Assembly: GCF_042186555.1 (NCBI RefSeq)
Contig: NC_133336.1
Location: 194,208,069 to 194,272,068 of the forward strand
Length of the DNA stretch: 64,000 nucleotides
Direction: 5' to 3'
Source: Aquarana catesbeiana
Lineage: Eukaryota > Chordata > Amphibia > Anura > Ranidae
Positions 42,940 through 53,520 of this stretch are shown here, one piece after another. Under the pieces are notes generated by a model that made no database searches, was not told where the DNA came from, and worked only from the letters and a program-made list of their open reading frames with translations. The first letter of the stretch is position 1; each line of letters starts with the position of its first letter. The translations under genes and the position numbers were made by a program.

Positions 42940-43577
42940 TCATTCATGGTTCCCTCAATGAACTGTAGCTCCCCAGTCCCGACGGCACTCATGCAGCCCC
43001 AGACCATGACACTCCCACCACCATGCTTGACTGTAGGCAAGACACACTTGTCTTTGTACTCCTCACCAGGTTGCTGCTACACACACTTGACACCATCTGA
43101 ACCAAATAAGTTTATCTTGGTCTCATCAGACCACAGGACATGGTTCCAGTAATCCATGTCCTTAGTCTGCTTGTCTTCAGCAAACTGTTTGCAGGCTTTC
43201 TTGTGCATCTTCTTTAGAAGAAGCTTCCTTCTGGCATGACAGCCATGCAGACCAATTTAATGCAGTGTGTGGAGTATGGTCTGAGCACTGACAGGCTGAC
43301 CCCCCACCCCTTCAACCTCTGCAGCAATACTGGCAGCACTCATACGTCTATTTCTCAAAGACAACCTCTGGATATGACGCTGAGCATGTGCACCCAACGT
43401 CTTGGTCGACCATGGCGAGGCCTGTTCTGAGTGGAACCTGTTCTGTTAAAACTCTGTATGGTCTTGGCCACCATGTTGAAGCTCAGTTTCAGGGTCTTAG
43501 CAAACTTCTTATAGCCTAGGCCATCTTTATATAGAGCAACAATTCTTTTTTTCAGATCTTTAGAGAGTTCTTTGCCC
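42940..43577 (-). pseudogene. Tc1-type transposase fragment
   Basis: Minus-strand pieces KELSKDLKKRIVALYKDGLG, YKKFAKTLKLSFNMVAKTIQ and PRHGRPRR are the N-terminal HTH and GRPR-type hook; downstream come SAASIAAEVEG-like, LHGCHARRKLLLKKMHKKAC and HVLWSDETKINLFG (first catalytic aspartate). Frameshifts separate them. It ends near 42940 before the rest of the catalytic domain and abuts a piggyBac MITE at 43578. Confidence 0.82.
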
Positions 43578-44380
43578 TTTTAAGCGGCATAGCAGACGCG
43601 CATGCGCCCGCTGCACTGTGCGAGTGCTAATGCTCCTGACCGCCGGCCACATGCGATCACGGGCACGAGAGGCAGAACAGGGACGTGTGTGTGTAAACAC
43701 GCAAATTCCTGTTCTGTGAGGAGAGGAGAGACCGATCGTGAGTTCCTAATAGCTAGGAACAATGATCTGTCATCTCCTATAGTCAGTCCCCTCCCCCTAC
43801 AGTTAGAACACACAGTCAGGGAACACAGTTAACCCCTTGATCGCTCCCTAGTGTTAACCCCTTCCCTGCCAGTGACATTTGCACAGTAATCAGTGCATTT
43901 TTATAGCACTGATCGCTGTATAGTTGTCAATAGTCCCAAAATAGTGTCAAAATTGTCCAATCTGTCCGCCATAATGTCGCAGCCCCGATAAAAATCACAG
44001 ATCGCCGCCATTATTAGTAAATAAAAAAAAATAATAATAAAAATGACATAAATCTATCCCCTATTTTGTAGACACTATAACTTTTACGCAAACCAATATA
44101 CGCTTATTGCGATTTTTATTACCAAAAATATGTAGAAGAATACATATCAGCCTAAACTGAGAAAAAAACTTTACTTTAAAAAAAAAAAAAAAAATGGGAT
44201 ATTTATTATAGCAATAAGTACAAAATATTGTGTTTTTTTTCAAAATTGTCGCTCTTTTTTCTGTTTATAGCGCAAAAAAAAAAAAAAAAACCTAGAGATT
44301 AGACGTCAATTTTTTTTGGGTACAACGTCGCACGACCGCGCAATTTTCAGACGCAGTGCCATATCGCAAAAAATGGCTTG
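43578..44380 (-). mobile_element. piggyBac-type MITE, reverse orientation, right end damaged
   Basis: Same family as 33578-34514 read on the minus strand (GGTACAACGTCGCACGACCGCGCAA at 44320-44345 complements its left part). Ends near TTTTAAG (43577) and about 44380 without a clear TTAA pair. Confidence 0.75.
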
Positions 44381-44445
44381 GTGTGCTTTTAACCTTAAAG
44401 CTGGTGGTATATTTGTGATCTGTTCCCGGAATAAATAATATTCAC

Positions 44446-44724
44446 CTTTTATCTTAATAAAGATGAAGTGACTTCTCTTCCTCACTTTGCCATTCGAAGA
44501 TCTCACATCACAGGAATAATTCCCAGAATCCTCCAGCTGGGCGGACTGGACACCATATTGATTGGATGAATGGAATTCCTGAACATTCTCCCCATCTTTG
44601 TAGAAAGCAAACTGCAGTTCTGCCCTCTGTCTGTGCGGACTGAGAATGAAACAGTTCAGGATCATGTGATCTCCTTCTGTCATTGGACATCGAATTGCCA
44701 TGATTGTTGGATTTACAAAAAGTT
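44446..44724 (-). CDS. Ig-domain exon of an upstream FcRL-type gene
   Basis: Exon of 279 nt, acceptor CTCTGCAG|AA at 44724, donor AAAG|GTGAAT at 44446, phase 1-1. It encodes ELFVNPTIMAIRCPMTEGDH, MILNCFILSPHRQRAELQFA, FYKDGENVQEFHSSNQYGVQ and LEDSGNYSCDVRSSNGKVRK. Pattern LFxNPTI..P.TEGDxMxLxC with FYKDG and GNYSC is typical of the third or later Ig domains of FcRLs. It lies 5' (in gene sense) of the signal-peptide exon at 40.4 kb, so it should be a downstream domain of a separate upstream gene. No TM or tail exon for that gene was found between 44.4 and 40.4 kb, so the gene could be incomplete. Confidence 0.83.
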
Positions 44725-44958
44725 CTGCAGAGAAGGAAATCCCGGAGGAAAAATATAAATGCTCAAAGTACAAATACAAGAGGTGAGATACCAGCATACT
44801 ATGGGACTTCTAACCCCGGGTGATGTGACTATACAGAGCAACAAGAGTGAATTAGTGTTATGGCTTAGAATAGAGGTTTTATTAGGTTAGTATTAGGCAT
44901 AGGGTGCAATTTTCTAGGGATTGCACGCTGAGGTTAAATATTAAGGCATGGTAAGGCT

Positions 44959-45266
44959 AAGGGCTCTTTCACACGGGCAATCTTATCAGGTCCACCTGTC
45001 AGTCGGACACCCACCTAACTATTGGTTTTATATCAGGCTCACTAAGAAAAAATTGAGGTGGACTTCATCCTCTTCTGTTTGGGTGGAGCAGATCGGAGGT
45101 GCCTGAGTCTAAACGGACAGTTACTCCTGGCGACCCATAAAGCACAGTGTGATCTGTCCATTTCCACTCTGTGTAAACTAAGCTGACACTCTGCTCTGAT
45201 CAGCAGGGGATCAGTGGACAGATAACCTGCTGATCAGAACAGAAGCTGCCCGTGTGAAAGGGGCCT
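44959..45266. mobile_element. 308-bp MITE with ~20-bp TIRs
   Basis: AAGGGCTCTTTCACACGGGC at the left, GCCCGTGTGAAAGGGGCCTT at the right. Target duplication not clear. hAT- or other DNA-transposon type; no coding. Confidence 0.7.
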
Positions 45267-46929
45267 TCAGCATATCGAAACCCTAAAACAAAGATTTGTT
45301 GAGATGTGTGCTATGTGTCTCTCATATTCCCCGATGAAGCAATTTGGCAAAATGCGTCGGCACACGAGGATTGTTCTCTCAGCACTCAATTTAATTTTCT
45401 CCATTGTATAACTCTTTAGCACATTTGGTTTTATTTATTTTTGCTACTTTTTAACTCTTTCAATTGAATAAAATGTATACTTTAACAATATCATAACTCC
45501 CTTTTTCTGGCCTGCACAGTCCGATATCTAGTCGCTTCTTTTCCTTTTTATAAACCCTAAAACAAAACATAATATATTGCAGATTACCAGTTCTTAGATG
45601 TAGTAGTTGCATTCCTTTTCTTTTTCAAGCTTTTCTATCATTTTTTTTTTCACCTTCTAATTCTGCCAATAATACACTTCGTTTTTATAAGGGGACAATG
45701 CTAATTTAATGTACTGTATGTATGGAGGAGCAGCGTTGTCACCCGTTGTCAGGTTTAGCTGTGACACTGTCCTTTGCGAAAGCATGCCGGACATTGCATC
45801 TAGCAGTCTTCTCCCTTGTAAGCCCTGGGGGTGTAAAAGTACTCACACTGTCCCTTGAATCCTGCTGCTTTTGGATAAGACTGCTGTTCAGGCCTCCTGC
45901 TGTCCAGGACTTCCCATGCTAGACAGGGTGTCTCCTAGAAGAGACTAATGGGTAGTGGAGATCCCTCTCTTCAGCTTCTCTGCTACCACAGCTCCAACCT
46001 GGAGGCAGAGCCCCCCAGCCCCAGGGTCTCCTCACAGACTCCACAACACAACCTTAGCACTCCATCTTCCATCCAACAACAACTCAACTCACTGGCCAGG
46101 CTCCACAATATTTATGGGCTGACTCAACAACCCTGCCAGGCCTCCTGCCTAGGGATTGGTCATATTTCCATGAATATGCAGATCAGCACCTCTTCGCCTC
46201 CACCCACTAGCCTCCAGAAACTTCTGGTAGTTTCCGGAACCGGGGGGGGGTACCAGAGGCCTAACCTGTAGAGCCCTCCAGTCTGACCTACAGTAACCTC
46301 AGTCCAATTACCCAAACTCACTCAACTACTGTGAGTCAGAATACATTTTCCTCACAATCAAACTGTACACTAGAGGGTGCTACACATAGAAGGAAGGTGT
46401 GGTATAGTTCACAGAAGATAGCTTGGAAAGTTGTTTGAGATTTCCATTCAATGCACAGGAAGGTAACTGGATTTCTATCAGAACCATCAGGTATTTTTTC
46501 ATACTTACAATGTACTTTAAGCTGAAGGTTAAGTATGGCAATTTTTACATCGTTATGTTTGTTCAGCTTGGAGTGATCTCCACTAACTTCTGGGTTCTGT
46601 GCCAAGCAGTTGCACTGCTGCTTAGTGAACACAGGGAGTTGTCCATTTAGCACAGATGCATTTTATCACGGAATGCACAGCATTCTCTGATTAGATATGC
46701 TGAAGATCATAGTGTCACTGCCCAACTACCTCCTCCCAGGGAACTCTTTGCATTTATTGAGAAAATGCAATTTTCTCTGAATAGCACCCGTACTAAGTGG
46801 ACAACCTCCTGTGCTCACAATGCAGCAGGGCAGCTGCTATGGGACACAGAAGTTAGCAGGGATCACTGTAATAGGGGTGGCTACCACAAGGATTTTCAGC
46901 TTCCACGTGTAGGCAGCTGTGGTGCAGTG
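45267..46929. other. Region without recognised gene; one decayed hammerhead-like motif
   Basis: A plus-strand motif at 45329-45362 reads CCC, CGATGA, A, GC..GC, AAAATGCGTC, GG: a decayed version of the PLE-associated motif, followed by an AT-rich PLE-like tail to about 45540. The rest (45.6-46.9 kb) has only short unconvincing frames; a C/G run at 46241-46250. Confidence 0.5.
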
Positions 46930-47694
46930 TAGCCTAGCTGGCTGCAAGAGGTAGTGGGTTAACACGTGTATATTCTCACTTCCAGCCTCTTCGATATGTT
47001 TACTATGTATATATGTGTACTAGGTTCAGAGCTGTTTGGCCTCTATATTGTCTCCAGCACCATTTTGGAGAAGCCTGGTGTCCTGATAGGACAAACAAAT
47101 CCAGAGAGGTGTGGTTGGCCATTTTTGGGTGGATATCTTATATAGGAAAACCCAGCCACGTTTAGTTCAGTTCACATGTGTGCATAAGACAGGGAAAGAG
47201 ATACCGCTTGTCAGGGAGAGTTAGGAGAAGATAGGGAGAGTGTTCCGGCCTTTGAGGGATAGCTCAGGGTTCCTCCAGAGTTCTGTACCAACAATCCTGG
47301 TCGGATGAAAGACTCCCCATTGCGGATAAAAAATCCGGTGTCCTCGCTGTGAGGGAAGGGCAAGTGTATCAGATGCCTATATCCATCTGCTGAAGGAATA
47401 CTGCTGTTACCGGGTAATGTGTGTGAATATCAGCCTCTGCTGATACGCATTGTGTGCTTGGGTTTATACTGTGTCAGTCAGTGGAAAGTGCCTATAGTGC
47501 CGATGAATACAACTACCGCTTACATCAGAAGTGACTGTGCTGTGTATCTGTGCCTCCATGCTTGGAGTGAAACTACTGGCATTACTGCTGTAAATACTCT
47601 TTCTACTACCGTCTCTCAGGTAATAAACGTTGCCTGGTTTATAAAGTAAGTGTGATTCCCTCTGTGAAGCCGCTACACCCTACACCCGCTTACA
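46930..47694 (+). repeat. Probable 5' LTR of the gypsy element
   Basis: Ends CTACACCCGCTTACA at 47694, immediately before the 19-nt leader and gag. TATATAG at about 47138 and AATAAA at 47623-47628 fit promoter and poly-A signal. The left border is uncertain (candidates start TGTAG near 46910-46940). The 3' LTR is not in the window. Confidence 0.45.
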
Positions 47695-47713
47695 TTTTGG
47701 CATAGACGGCAGG

Positions 47714-48617
47714 ATGTCTGAACCATCATCCCCAAGCAGGGGAGTGGCTAGAGGGTCAATCATGGTACCATACGGAGCGGCTTTGGCCCTGATTCCAAAA
47801 TTTAATGGCACAAATATTCCCCTGACAGACTGGGTGGAGAGATTGGACAGTTCGGTCCGCTTGTTCAAAATACTCACAGCACACTTTGCAGATTTGGCGG
47901 TTAATGGGCTAGAAGTAGAAGCCGCCGGGCTGTGATGGTTCTGCCTGAGAAGGAAAGGGATAGCAGAACAACTATTGTGGGCCACCTAGAAAGCCTGTAT
48001 GGCGAGAGTACCTCCATAGCCGAACTCGGGAAGAGTTTCTATTGTCGGGAGCAGCACAACCGAGAGACTATCCCTCAATTTGCAGTGGCCTTACAGGAAA
48101 TCTGGTGCCGGTTGGATGAGAAAATGGCCCCCGCCGGAACTGGGGTCCCTATCCCCGATCAGCTTATCCGGGACCAGTTCCTCACTGGTGTATGGTCCTC
48201 TTCATTAAAGAGAGCCTTAAGGGATCGAGTGAGGGCTGATGGTACGGTGAAATTCGCTGCTATCCTACAAGAGGCCATTGAGAGGGAACAGGAAGAGCTG
48301 GACCATGAACGGGTTGGTGCCAGAAGCCAGGTTACACTCACTCATGGAGCCAGGTGGCCAGTGGAGCAGGAGGAAGCGACTGCCCCATGTCCTGCCACTG
48401 CCTCGAATGCAGGGATGCCCTTGATGGAAAAGGTAGTACGAGACCTAGTTGATATGGTCGCCTCCCTCAGGCAAGAGGTGGCAGCTCTGCGGAGCGGGTC
48501 CGAACAACCCCGGGTGGCGACCAACCCACTCCGGAGGGACCCCAATATTGACCGAAAATGCTGACAGTGTGGACGGCTAGGCCACGTCACAAGGAATTGT
48601 GCGAGACGGGGAGCCCA
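47714..48617 (+). pseudogene. Gypsy gag
   Basis: Start MSEPSSPSRG 19 nt after the presumed LTR. The first frame (to 47935) has FNGTNIPLTDWVERLDSSVR, typical of gag capsid N-termini. A frameshift at about 47930 leads to the frame 47932-48564 with LPEKERDSRTTIVGHLESLY and FAVALQEIWCRLDEKM. It ends in a CCHC zinc knuckle C-x2-C-x4-H-x4-C (QCGRLGHVTRNC), in which a TGA stop sits between the first two cysteines. The capsid would package RNA; this copy cannot make a full product. Confidence 0.82.
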
Positions 48618-49895
48618 GAACGTACAAAACCATCCTTTAAACTAGAGATTCCTGTGGCGGAGGGGCGTCCCACAGGAAATGTTTGTTCACTGCGTCAATG
48701 TGATCCTGCAATGATTTCTGGGTGCTCAGTGGTGACAGTGATGTTCAACGGACAGCCTGCCAGATGTCTGGTGGACACTGGATCAGAAGTCACCACTATG
48801 GACTATTTGTTCTACCAGCAACATTTTGGGCTGACCCCAAATCTAGACCCCTCCTGGTTGAGGCTGAAAGCTGATAACAACCTACCAATTCCAGTAGTAG
48901 GGGTCACTTGGATGTCCATGAAAGTTTATGAGCAAACCCTCCCTAGGGTCGGGGTTGTGGTGACCCGAAAGTCCTCCTTACCAGAAATTCCAGTGGTGTT
49001 GGGTATGAACGCCCTAAAAGAACTGGACTTAACTCGCCTTCTGCGGGAGGCGTCAACGCAAGTATCCGGGCAGTCAGAACCACAACTGCAGAATCTGATC
49101 AACGTTTGTTGGAGGGGGTATAATAACCCGATGACGGGCAGGGGGACGGATGACCCCCACCTTCTCTATGTGTTTATGACTCTGCTTCTGAACAGTCCAA
49201 CAAGCGTTGATCAGATTCTGCAGTTGCGGGAGGCGTCAACGCAAGTATCTGGGCAGTCAGAACCACAACTGCAGAATCTGATCAACGCTTGTTGGACTGT
49301 TCAGAAGCAGAATCATAAACACATAGAGAAGGTGGGGGTCATCCGTCTCCCTGCCGGTCATCAGGTTATTATACCCCCACGTCAAGAGTTGGTGTGCCCC
49401 CTTCCTCTGGTAGCTAGAAGACACGCAAGAGGGGCCACTGCAATGGTCGAATCACAATGCAACCTGGAAACCAAAGGTGAATGGTTGGTAGCCAGAACTC
49501 TGTCTGTTGTCCAGCAGGGACAAGTGTTGGTGCAACTGGTTGACTTGGGGTCCACCCCAATACAAGTGCCCACGGACGTGGCCATTGCAGATTTGTATAC
49601 AGTACCCAAAAGCTGCATTACTGATCCTTGCCCTGTGGTGGAGGCCACCTGTGCTGCTTTGCAGACGGCTCTACCTGATTCAGCAGAGACCCAGCTCCCG
49701 AAATTGTTAAAACAATTGGCACTTCCGATGCAGGGGATGACCCCGGAACAAAGCAACAAGCTCCAGCAACTAGTTCACAGACATTTGATGGCATTCTCTC
49801 AAGGCCCTGAAGATTACGGCTGCACTAATGCTTTGTGCTTTGGATCATTCTATCCACACTGGAGACACGGCTCCTATTCGGGAAAGGTATCATAA
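48558..49895 (+). pseudogene. Gypsy pol: aspartic protease and linker to RT
   Basis: A 445-codon open frame. The catalytic motif CLVDTGSEVTTM is followed by PVVLGMNALKELDL, the retropepsin flap/helix pair. Downstream REASTQVSGQSEPQLQNLIN occurs twice because of an internal inverted duplication (49043-49385), yet the frame stays open. It ends in QGPEDYGCTN, the usual lead-in to gypsy RT, just before a frameshift. The first 20-odd codons overlap gag zinc-knuckle sequence in another frame, so the displayed ATG is not the true start. Confidence 0.85.
49043..49385. repeat. Inverted duplication inside gypsy pol
   Basis: Segment 49110-49227 is the reverse complement of about 49267-49380, flanked by two direct copies of the REASTQVSGQSEPQLQNLIN coding block (49043-49105 and 49228-49289). 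The pattern is direct-inverted-direct, as expected from replication or reverse-transcriptase template switching. Confidence 0.9.
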
Positions 49896-50118
49896 TATAC
49901 CCCCGGCTCTTTGCCAAGAGGCCAAAGACTTATTACGTGGCATGCTGCAAGGGGGGGGTGATATGAGAGAGTCGTAGTCCCTGGGCTGCGCCCATAGTTC
50001 TTATGTGGAAAAAGGATGGAAACTTACGTTTTTGTGTGGACTATCGCAGATTGAATGCTTGTACCCATCGGGATGCTTACCCTTTGCCCCGGGTCGAAGA
50101 ATCCCTAATGGCCTTGCC
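49810..50118 (+). pseudogene. Gypsy reverse transcriptase, 5' half
   Basis: Frames read HTGDTAPIRERYHNIPPAL, EAKDLLRGMLQGG, SPWAAPIVLMWKKDGNLRFC and VDYRRLNACTHRDAYPLPRV then EESLMAL. These are the fingers and first palm motifs of gypsy RT (PxR, SPWASPVVLVKKKDGxxRFCVDYRxLN). Frameshifts and stops near 49975 interrupt. The sequence stops at MAL, where Harbinger sequence begins. Confidence 0.88.
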
Positions 50119-52293
50119 ATCATACAGGTCCTGCAGAAGGACTATATTAAGGTAAGATATTTTTCTTTTATTAGCATCACATGTTCTTTTATGTAATCTT
50201 TGATAATGTGATGTATTTCTTGCTTCAAACACTACTTACTATCATTGCAATATAGTGTGAATGTCCCCTTTTTATCCTCACACATGCTGGAATTTTTTCC
50301 TGTTATTTTTTGTCATGCATGTATATTTTCCTTCAATAACCTTCCCAGCATGAAGTGATGGGAACATATCCACCTAGTCTACTCATTTGGAATGTATTTT
50401 GTTTGAGTGTATTTAGTGTGCTGCTAATGAGCAATTATCTAGATTTCACAACCCCCCCACCCCCCCCACCTAAACTCACTCCAAATAGTGTGCTGCTAAT
50501 GAGCAATTATCTAGATTTCACAACCCCCCCACCCCCCCCCCCCACCTAAACTCACTCCAAATAGTGTGCTGCTAATGAGCAATTATCTAGATTTCACAAC
50601 CCCCCCACCTAAACTCACTCCAAATAGTGTGCTGCTAATGAGCAATTATCTAGATTTCACAACCCCCCCACCCCCCCCCCCCACCTAAACTCACTCCAAA
50701 TAGTGTGCTGCTAATGAGCAATTATCTAGATTTCACAACCCCCCCACCCCCCCCCCCCCCACCTAAACTCACTCCAAATAGTGTGCTGCTAATGAGCAAT
50801 TATCTAGATTTCACAACCCCCCCACCCCCCCCCACCTAAACTCACTCCAAATAGTGTGCTGCTAATGAGCAATTATCTAGATTTCACAACCCCCCCACCC
50901 CCCCCCCCCACCTAAACTCACTCCAAATAGTGTGCTGCTAATGAGCAATTATCTAGATTTCACAACCCCCCCACCCCCACCCTCGTTAAAATTTGCTTGA
51001 ATGTTCTGTGGTGTTGATTTGTCTAAAGCAAATATATGTTGCACTTTGCAAAATGCATGTGCACTCTACAAGTGCATTTGTTCCAGTGCTTTAGTAAATG
51101 AGCAGAAGCTCTGCTGATTTCCATCATCAAATCATATGCAAGCCTCAAAGTGTTTTCATTAATTGCCCTTGCATGTGATTGTGTACTCCTTGCAACATGA
51201 ATGCCTTTTTACATTACCTCATTTACTGTAAGCTGGTTAGCAACTGCACCTGCAGAGTGCGACAACTGCAGTCTTGTAGCCTTTTTAGTCCCTAAATTCC
51301 TGCGTGTCCTAAAAGTAATTTTTTTTAGGGATTTCACAACCCCCTAAAATGTAATCAATGTTCCATCAGAGGGGGTGAGCAATCTGATAAGTGTGCCTTT
51401 CCATATTAGTTATTCCAGAACAATTAAATTATTGAATGTTATACTGATGCTGGGGAATAATGTTTTTAATTGTCTAATTTTCTTGCAATGTTAGCTTCCA
51501 AATTAATTGATTTTGGTTTTCTTGTTTGATTTCCCAGTTTCCTTCAACGCCACAGGAATGGCAGACTGTGGCATCCCATTTTGCCAGCCGTTGGGACTTT
51601 CCCAATTGTGGAGGGGCTATAGATGGGAAACATGTCCACATTGTGTCACCACCCCATTCGGGGTCATATTATTTTAATTATAAGGGGTTCCACAGTATTG
51701 TTTTAATGGCGGTGGTGTCGGCACACTATGATTTTTTATATGTGGACGTGGGGAAGAATGGCCGGATGTCGGATGGAGGAGTATTTGCCCAGACGGAGTT
51801 CTGCCAGCGTCTCCAGAGTGGTGGCCTGGGATTGCCACCTGATGAGGATAACGTGGAAGGACTCCCCTTTGTCTTCATTGCCGATGAAGCCTTTGCTCTC
51901 AGCAAGCACCTCATGAGGCCATTCCCCCAAAGAACCCTCACCCCGGAGAGGAGGGTTTTTAATTACCGGCTGGCCAGAGCTAGAAGAGTGGTTGAGAATG
52001 CGTTTGGAATTCTGGCCAGCCGGTTCCGCCTGTTTCAAACAGCCATTAATTTGGCGGAATACAAACTTAATTTTATCATTTTATCGTGCTGCATTCTGCA
52101 CAACTTTTTAAATAAGCATTCTCCAAATTATATAGGCACAGTTGGGCCTGAGGCCGGACAAATAGAAGCCAACCTTACAGGCCTGGATACTGTCCGTACT
52201 GGCTTGGCCCCCCAAAGTGCCCGTCAAGTTAGACAGCAATATGTTAATTATTTTATGGGTAGGGGGGCCATTGCAATGGGCCAGGATATATAA
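50119..52293 (+). CDS. Harbinger DDE transposase, N-terminus missing
   Basis: Exon A (to 50151) encodes AIIQVLQKDYIK, donor AAG|GTAAGA. Intron 50152-51537, acceptor TTCCCAG. Exon B 51538-52293 continues in phase 0: FPSTPQEWQTVASHFASRWD, FPNCGGAIDGKHVHI (first catalytic Asp), DVGKNGRMSDGGVF (second), VFIADEAFALSKHLMRPFP, RRVVENAFGILASRFR (Glu) and AEYKLNFIILSCCILHNFL. This is the DDE_Tnp_4/Harbinger fold, related to the domesticated HARBI1. The N-terminal helical part and start codon are lost at the gypsy junction; about two-thirds remains, with no internal stop. AATAAA follows at about 52304. Confidence 0.9.
50413..50990. repeat. ~75-bp minisatellite with C-runs, eight copies
   Basis: Unit TAGTGTGCTGCTAATGAGCA..CTAGATTTCAC then C7-A-C(n)-ACCTAAACTCACTCCAAA. 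Copies start at 50413, 50486, 50562, 50625, 50701, 50779, 50852 and 50929; spacing varies from 63 to 78 bp, almost only by C-run length. Located in the transposase intron. Confidence 0.95.
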
Positions 52294-52837
52294 TTTTTGA
52301 CAATAAAAAAATTATTGATGAAATCTTGCATTATATTTATTGCTTGCCTTTCTTTTGGGCTGTCTCCTAGGTTATGGTCGAGCAGTTGTAGTGCCAACTG
52401 TATTGTAATTTTAAATGTCTAAATAAGCTCCATTGCCACTGTAAACAACTTTTTTACAATTATAACTAAAATGATACTGAGCCTTGAAATAACAAACCAC
52501 ACATTTATTTAATTCCTATAAGGAGATGTTTTTATTAATGGTTGTTATGCATTCAGTTCTGCATTTAGTATAAAATGTTCATAGACAAAAATAGAATGAT
52601 ATCTTAATAATGTAGCAAAATATAATTATATCTAAATATTTATACCTAATCCACAAAAAATATTTTTGGCTTTTTGATTTTCACAAACAGGCTTATTTTT
52701 TTGTTTTGGGAAAATCAAGTTTTGTTTTGTTTTTTTTTTTTTTTAAAGCAATTTTTTTGTTTATGTTTTTTTTTTTTATCAAGTTATTTTTGTTTTTATT
52801 ATTTTTTTTTAATAAAGTTTGTATATTATTTTTTTTG

Positions 52838-53310
52838 GTTTTTTAAAATCAAGTTTTTTAATTTTTTTTGGTTTTTTAAAATCAAGTTTTTTAATTTTTT
52901 TGGTTTTTTAAAATCAAGTTTTTTAATTTTTTTTGGTTTTTTAAAATCAAGTTTTTTAATTTTTTTTTTGGTTTTTTAAAATCAAGTTTTTTAATTTTTT
53001 TTGGTTTTTTAAAATCAAGTTTTTTAATTTTTTTGGTTTTTTAAAATCAAGTTTTTTAATTTTTTTTGGTTTTTTAAAATCAAGTTTTTTAATTTTTTTT
53101 GGTTTTTTAAAATCAAGTTTTTTAATTTTTTTTGGTTTTTTAAAATCAAGTTTTTTAATTTTTTTTGGTTTTTTAAAATCAAGTTTTTTAATTTTTTTTG
53201 GTTTTTTAAAATCAAGTTTTTTAATTTTTTTTGGTTTTTTAAAATCAAGTTTTTTAATTTTTTTGTTTTTTAAAATCAATTTTTTGATTTTTTTGGTTTT
53301 TTAAAATCAA
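52838..53310. repeat. 33-bp T-rich minisatellite, about 13 copies
   Basis: Unit GGTTTTTTAAAATCAAG followed by TTTTTTAATTTTTTTT. The period (33, sometimes 32-34) keeps frames open, giving an artificial LDFKKPKKIKK repeat on the minus strand. Confidence 0.95.
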
Positions 53311-53520
53311 TTTTTTTTTTTTTTTTGTGTTTTTTTGAAAATCAAGTTTTATTTTTTTGTGGATTTTTGAGGTATTTACGAGAAACAGCCCTCCTTTTTT
53401 ACATTAGGTTAAACAGCCATTTATGTTCTGCCAAAAAAAAAAAAGAGAAGGCCCAGAATGGGGTCAGCAAAACAGGAAATGAAGGACATGATTGATGTTT
53501 TGGGGTTTAAAAAAGGGCAT

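Noticed and set aside
46336..46653. 105-codon minus-strand frame near the gypsy LTR, with a donor-like GTAAGTATG
   Set aside because: No domain, no second exon and no conserved cysteine pattern; cannot be tied to the FcRL locus.
50413..50990. CRISPR-like array (regular ~75-bp spacing)
   Set aside because: No unique spacers, length varies by C-runs, lies in an intron of a eukaryotic transposon.
52956..53279. Minus-strand frame of Lys-rich 11-residue repeats (LDFKKPKKIKK)
   Set aside because: Pure by-product of the 33-bp T-rich minisatellite; no other coding sign.
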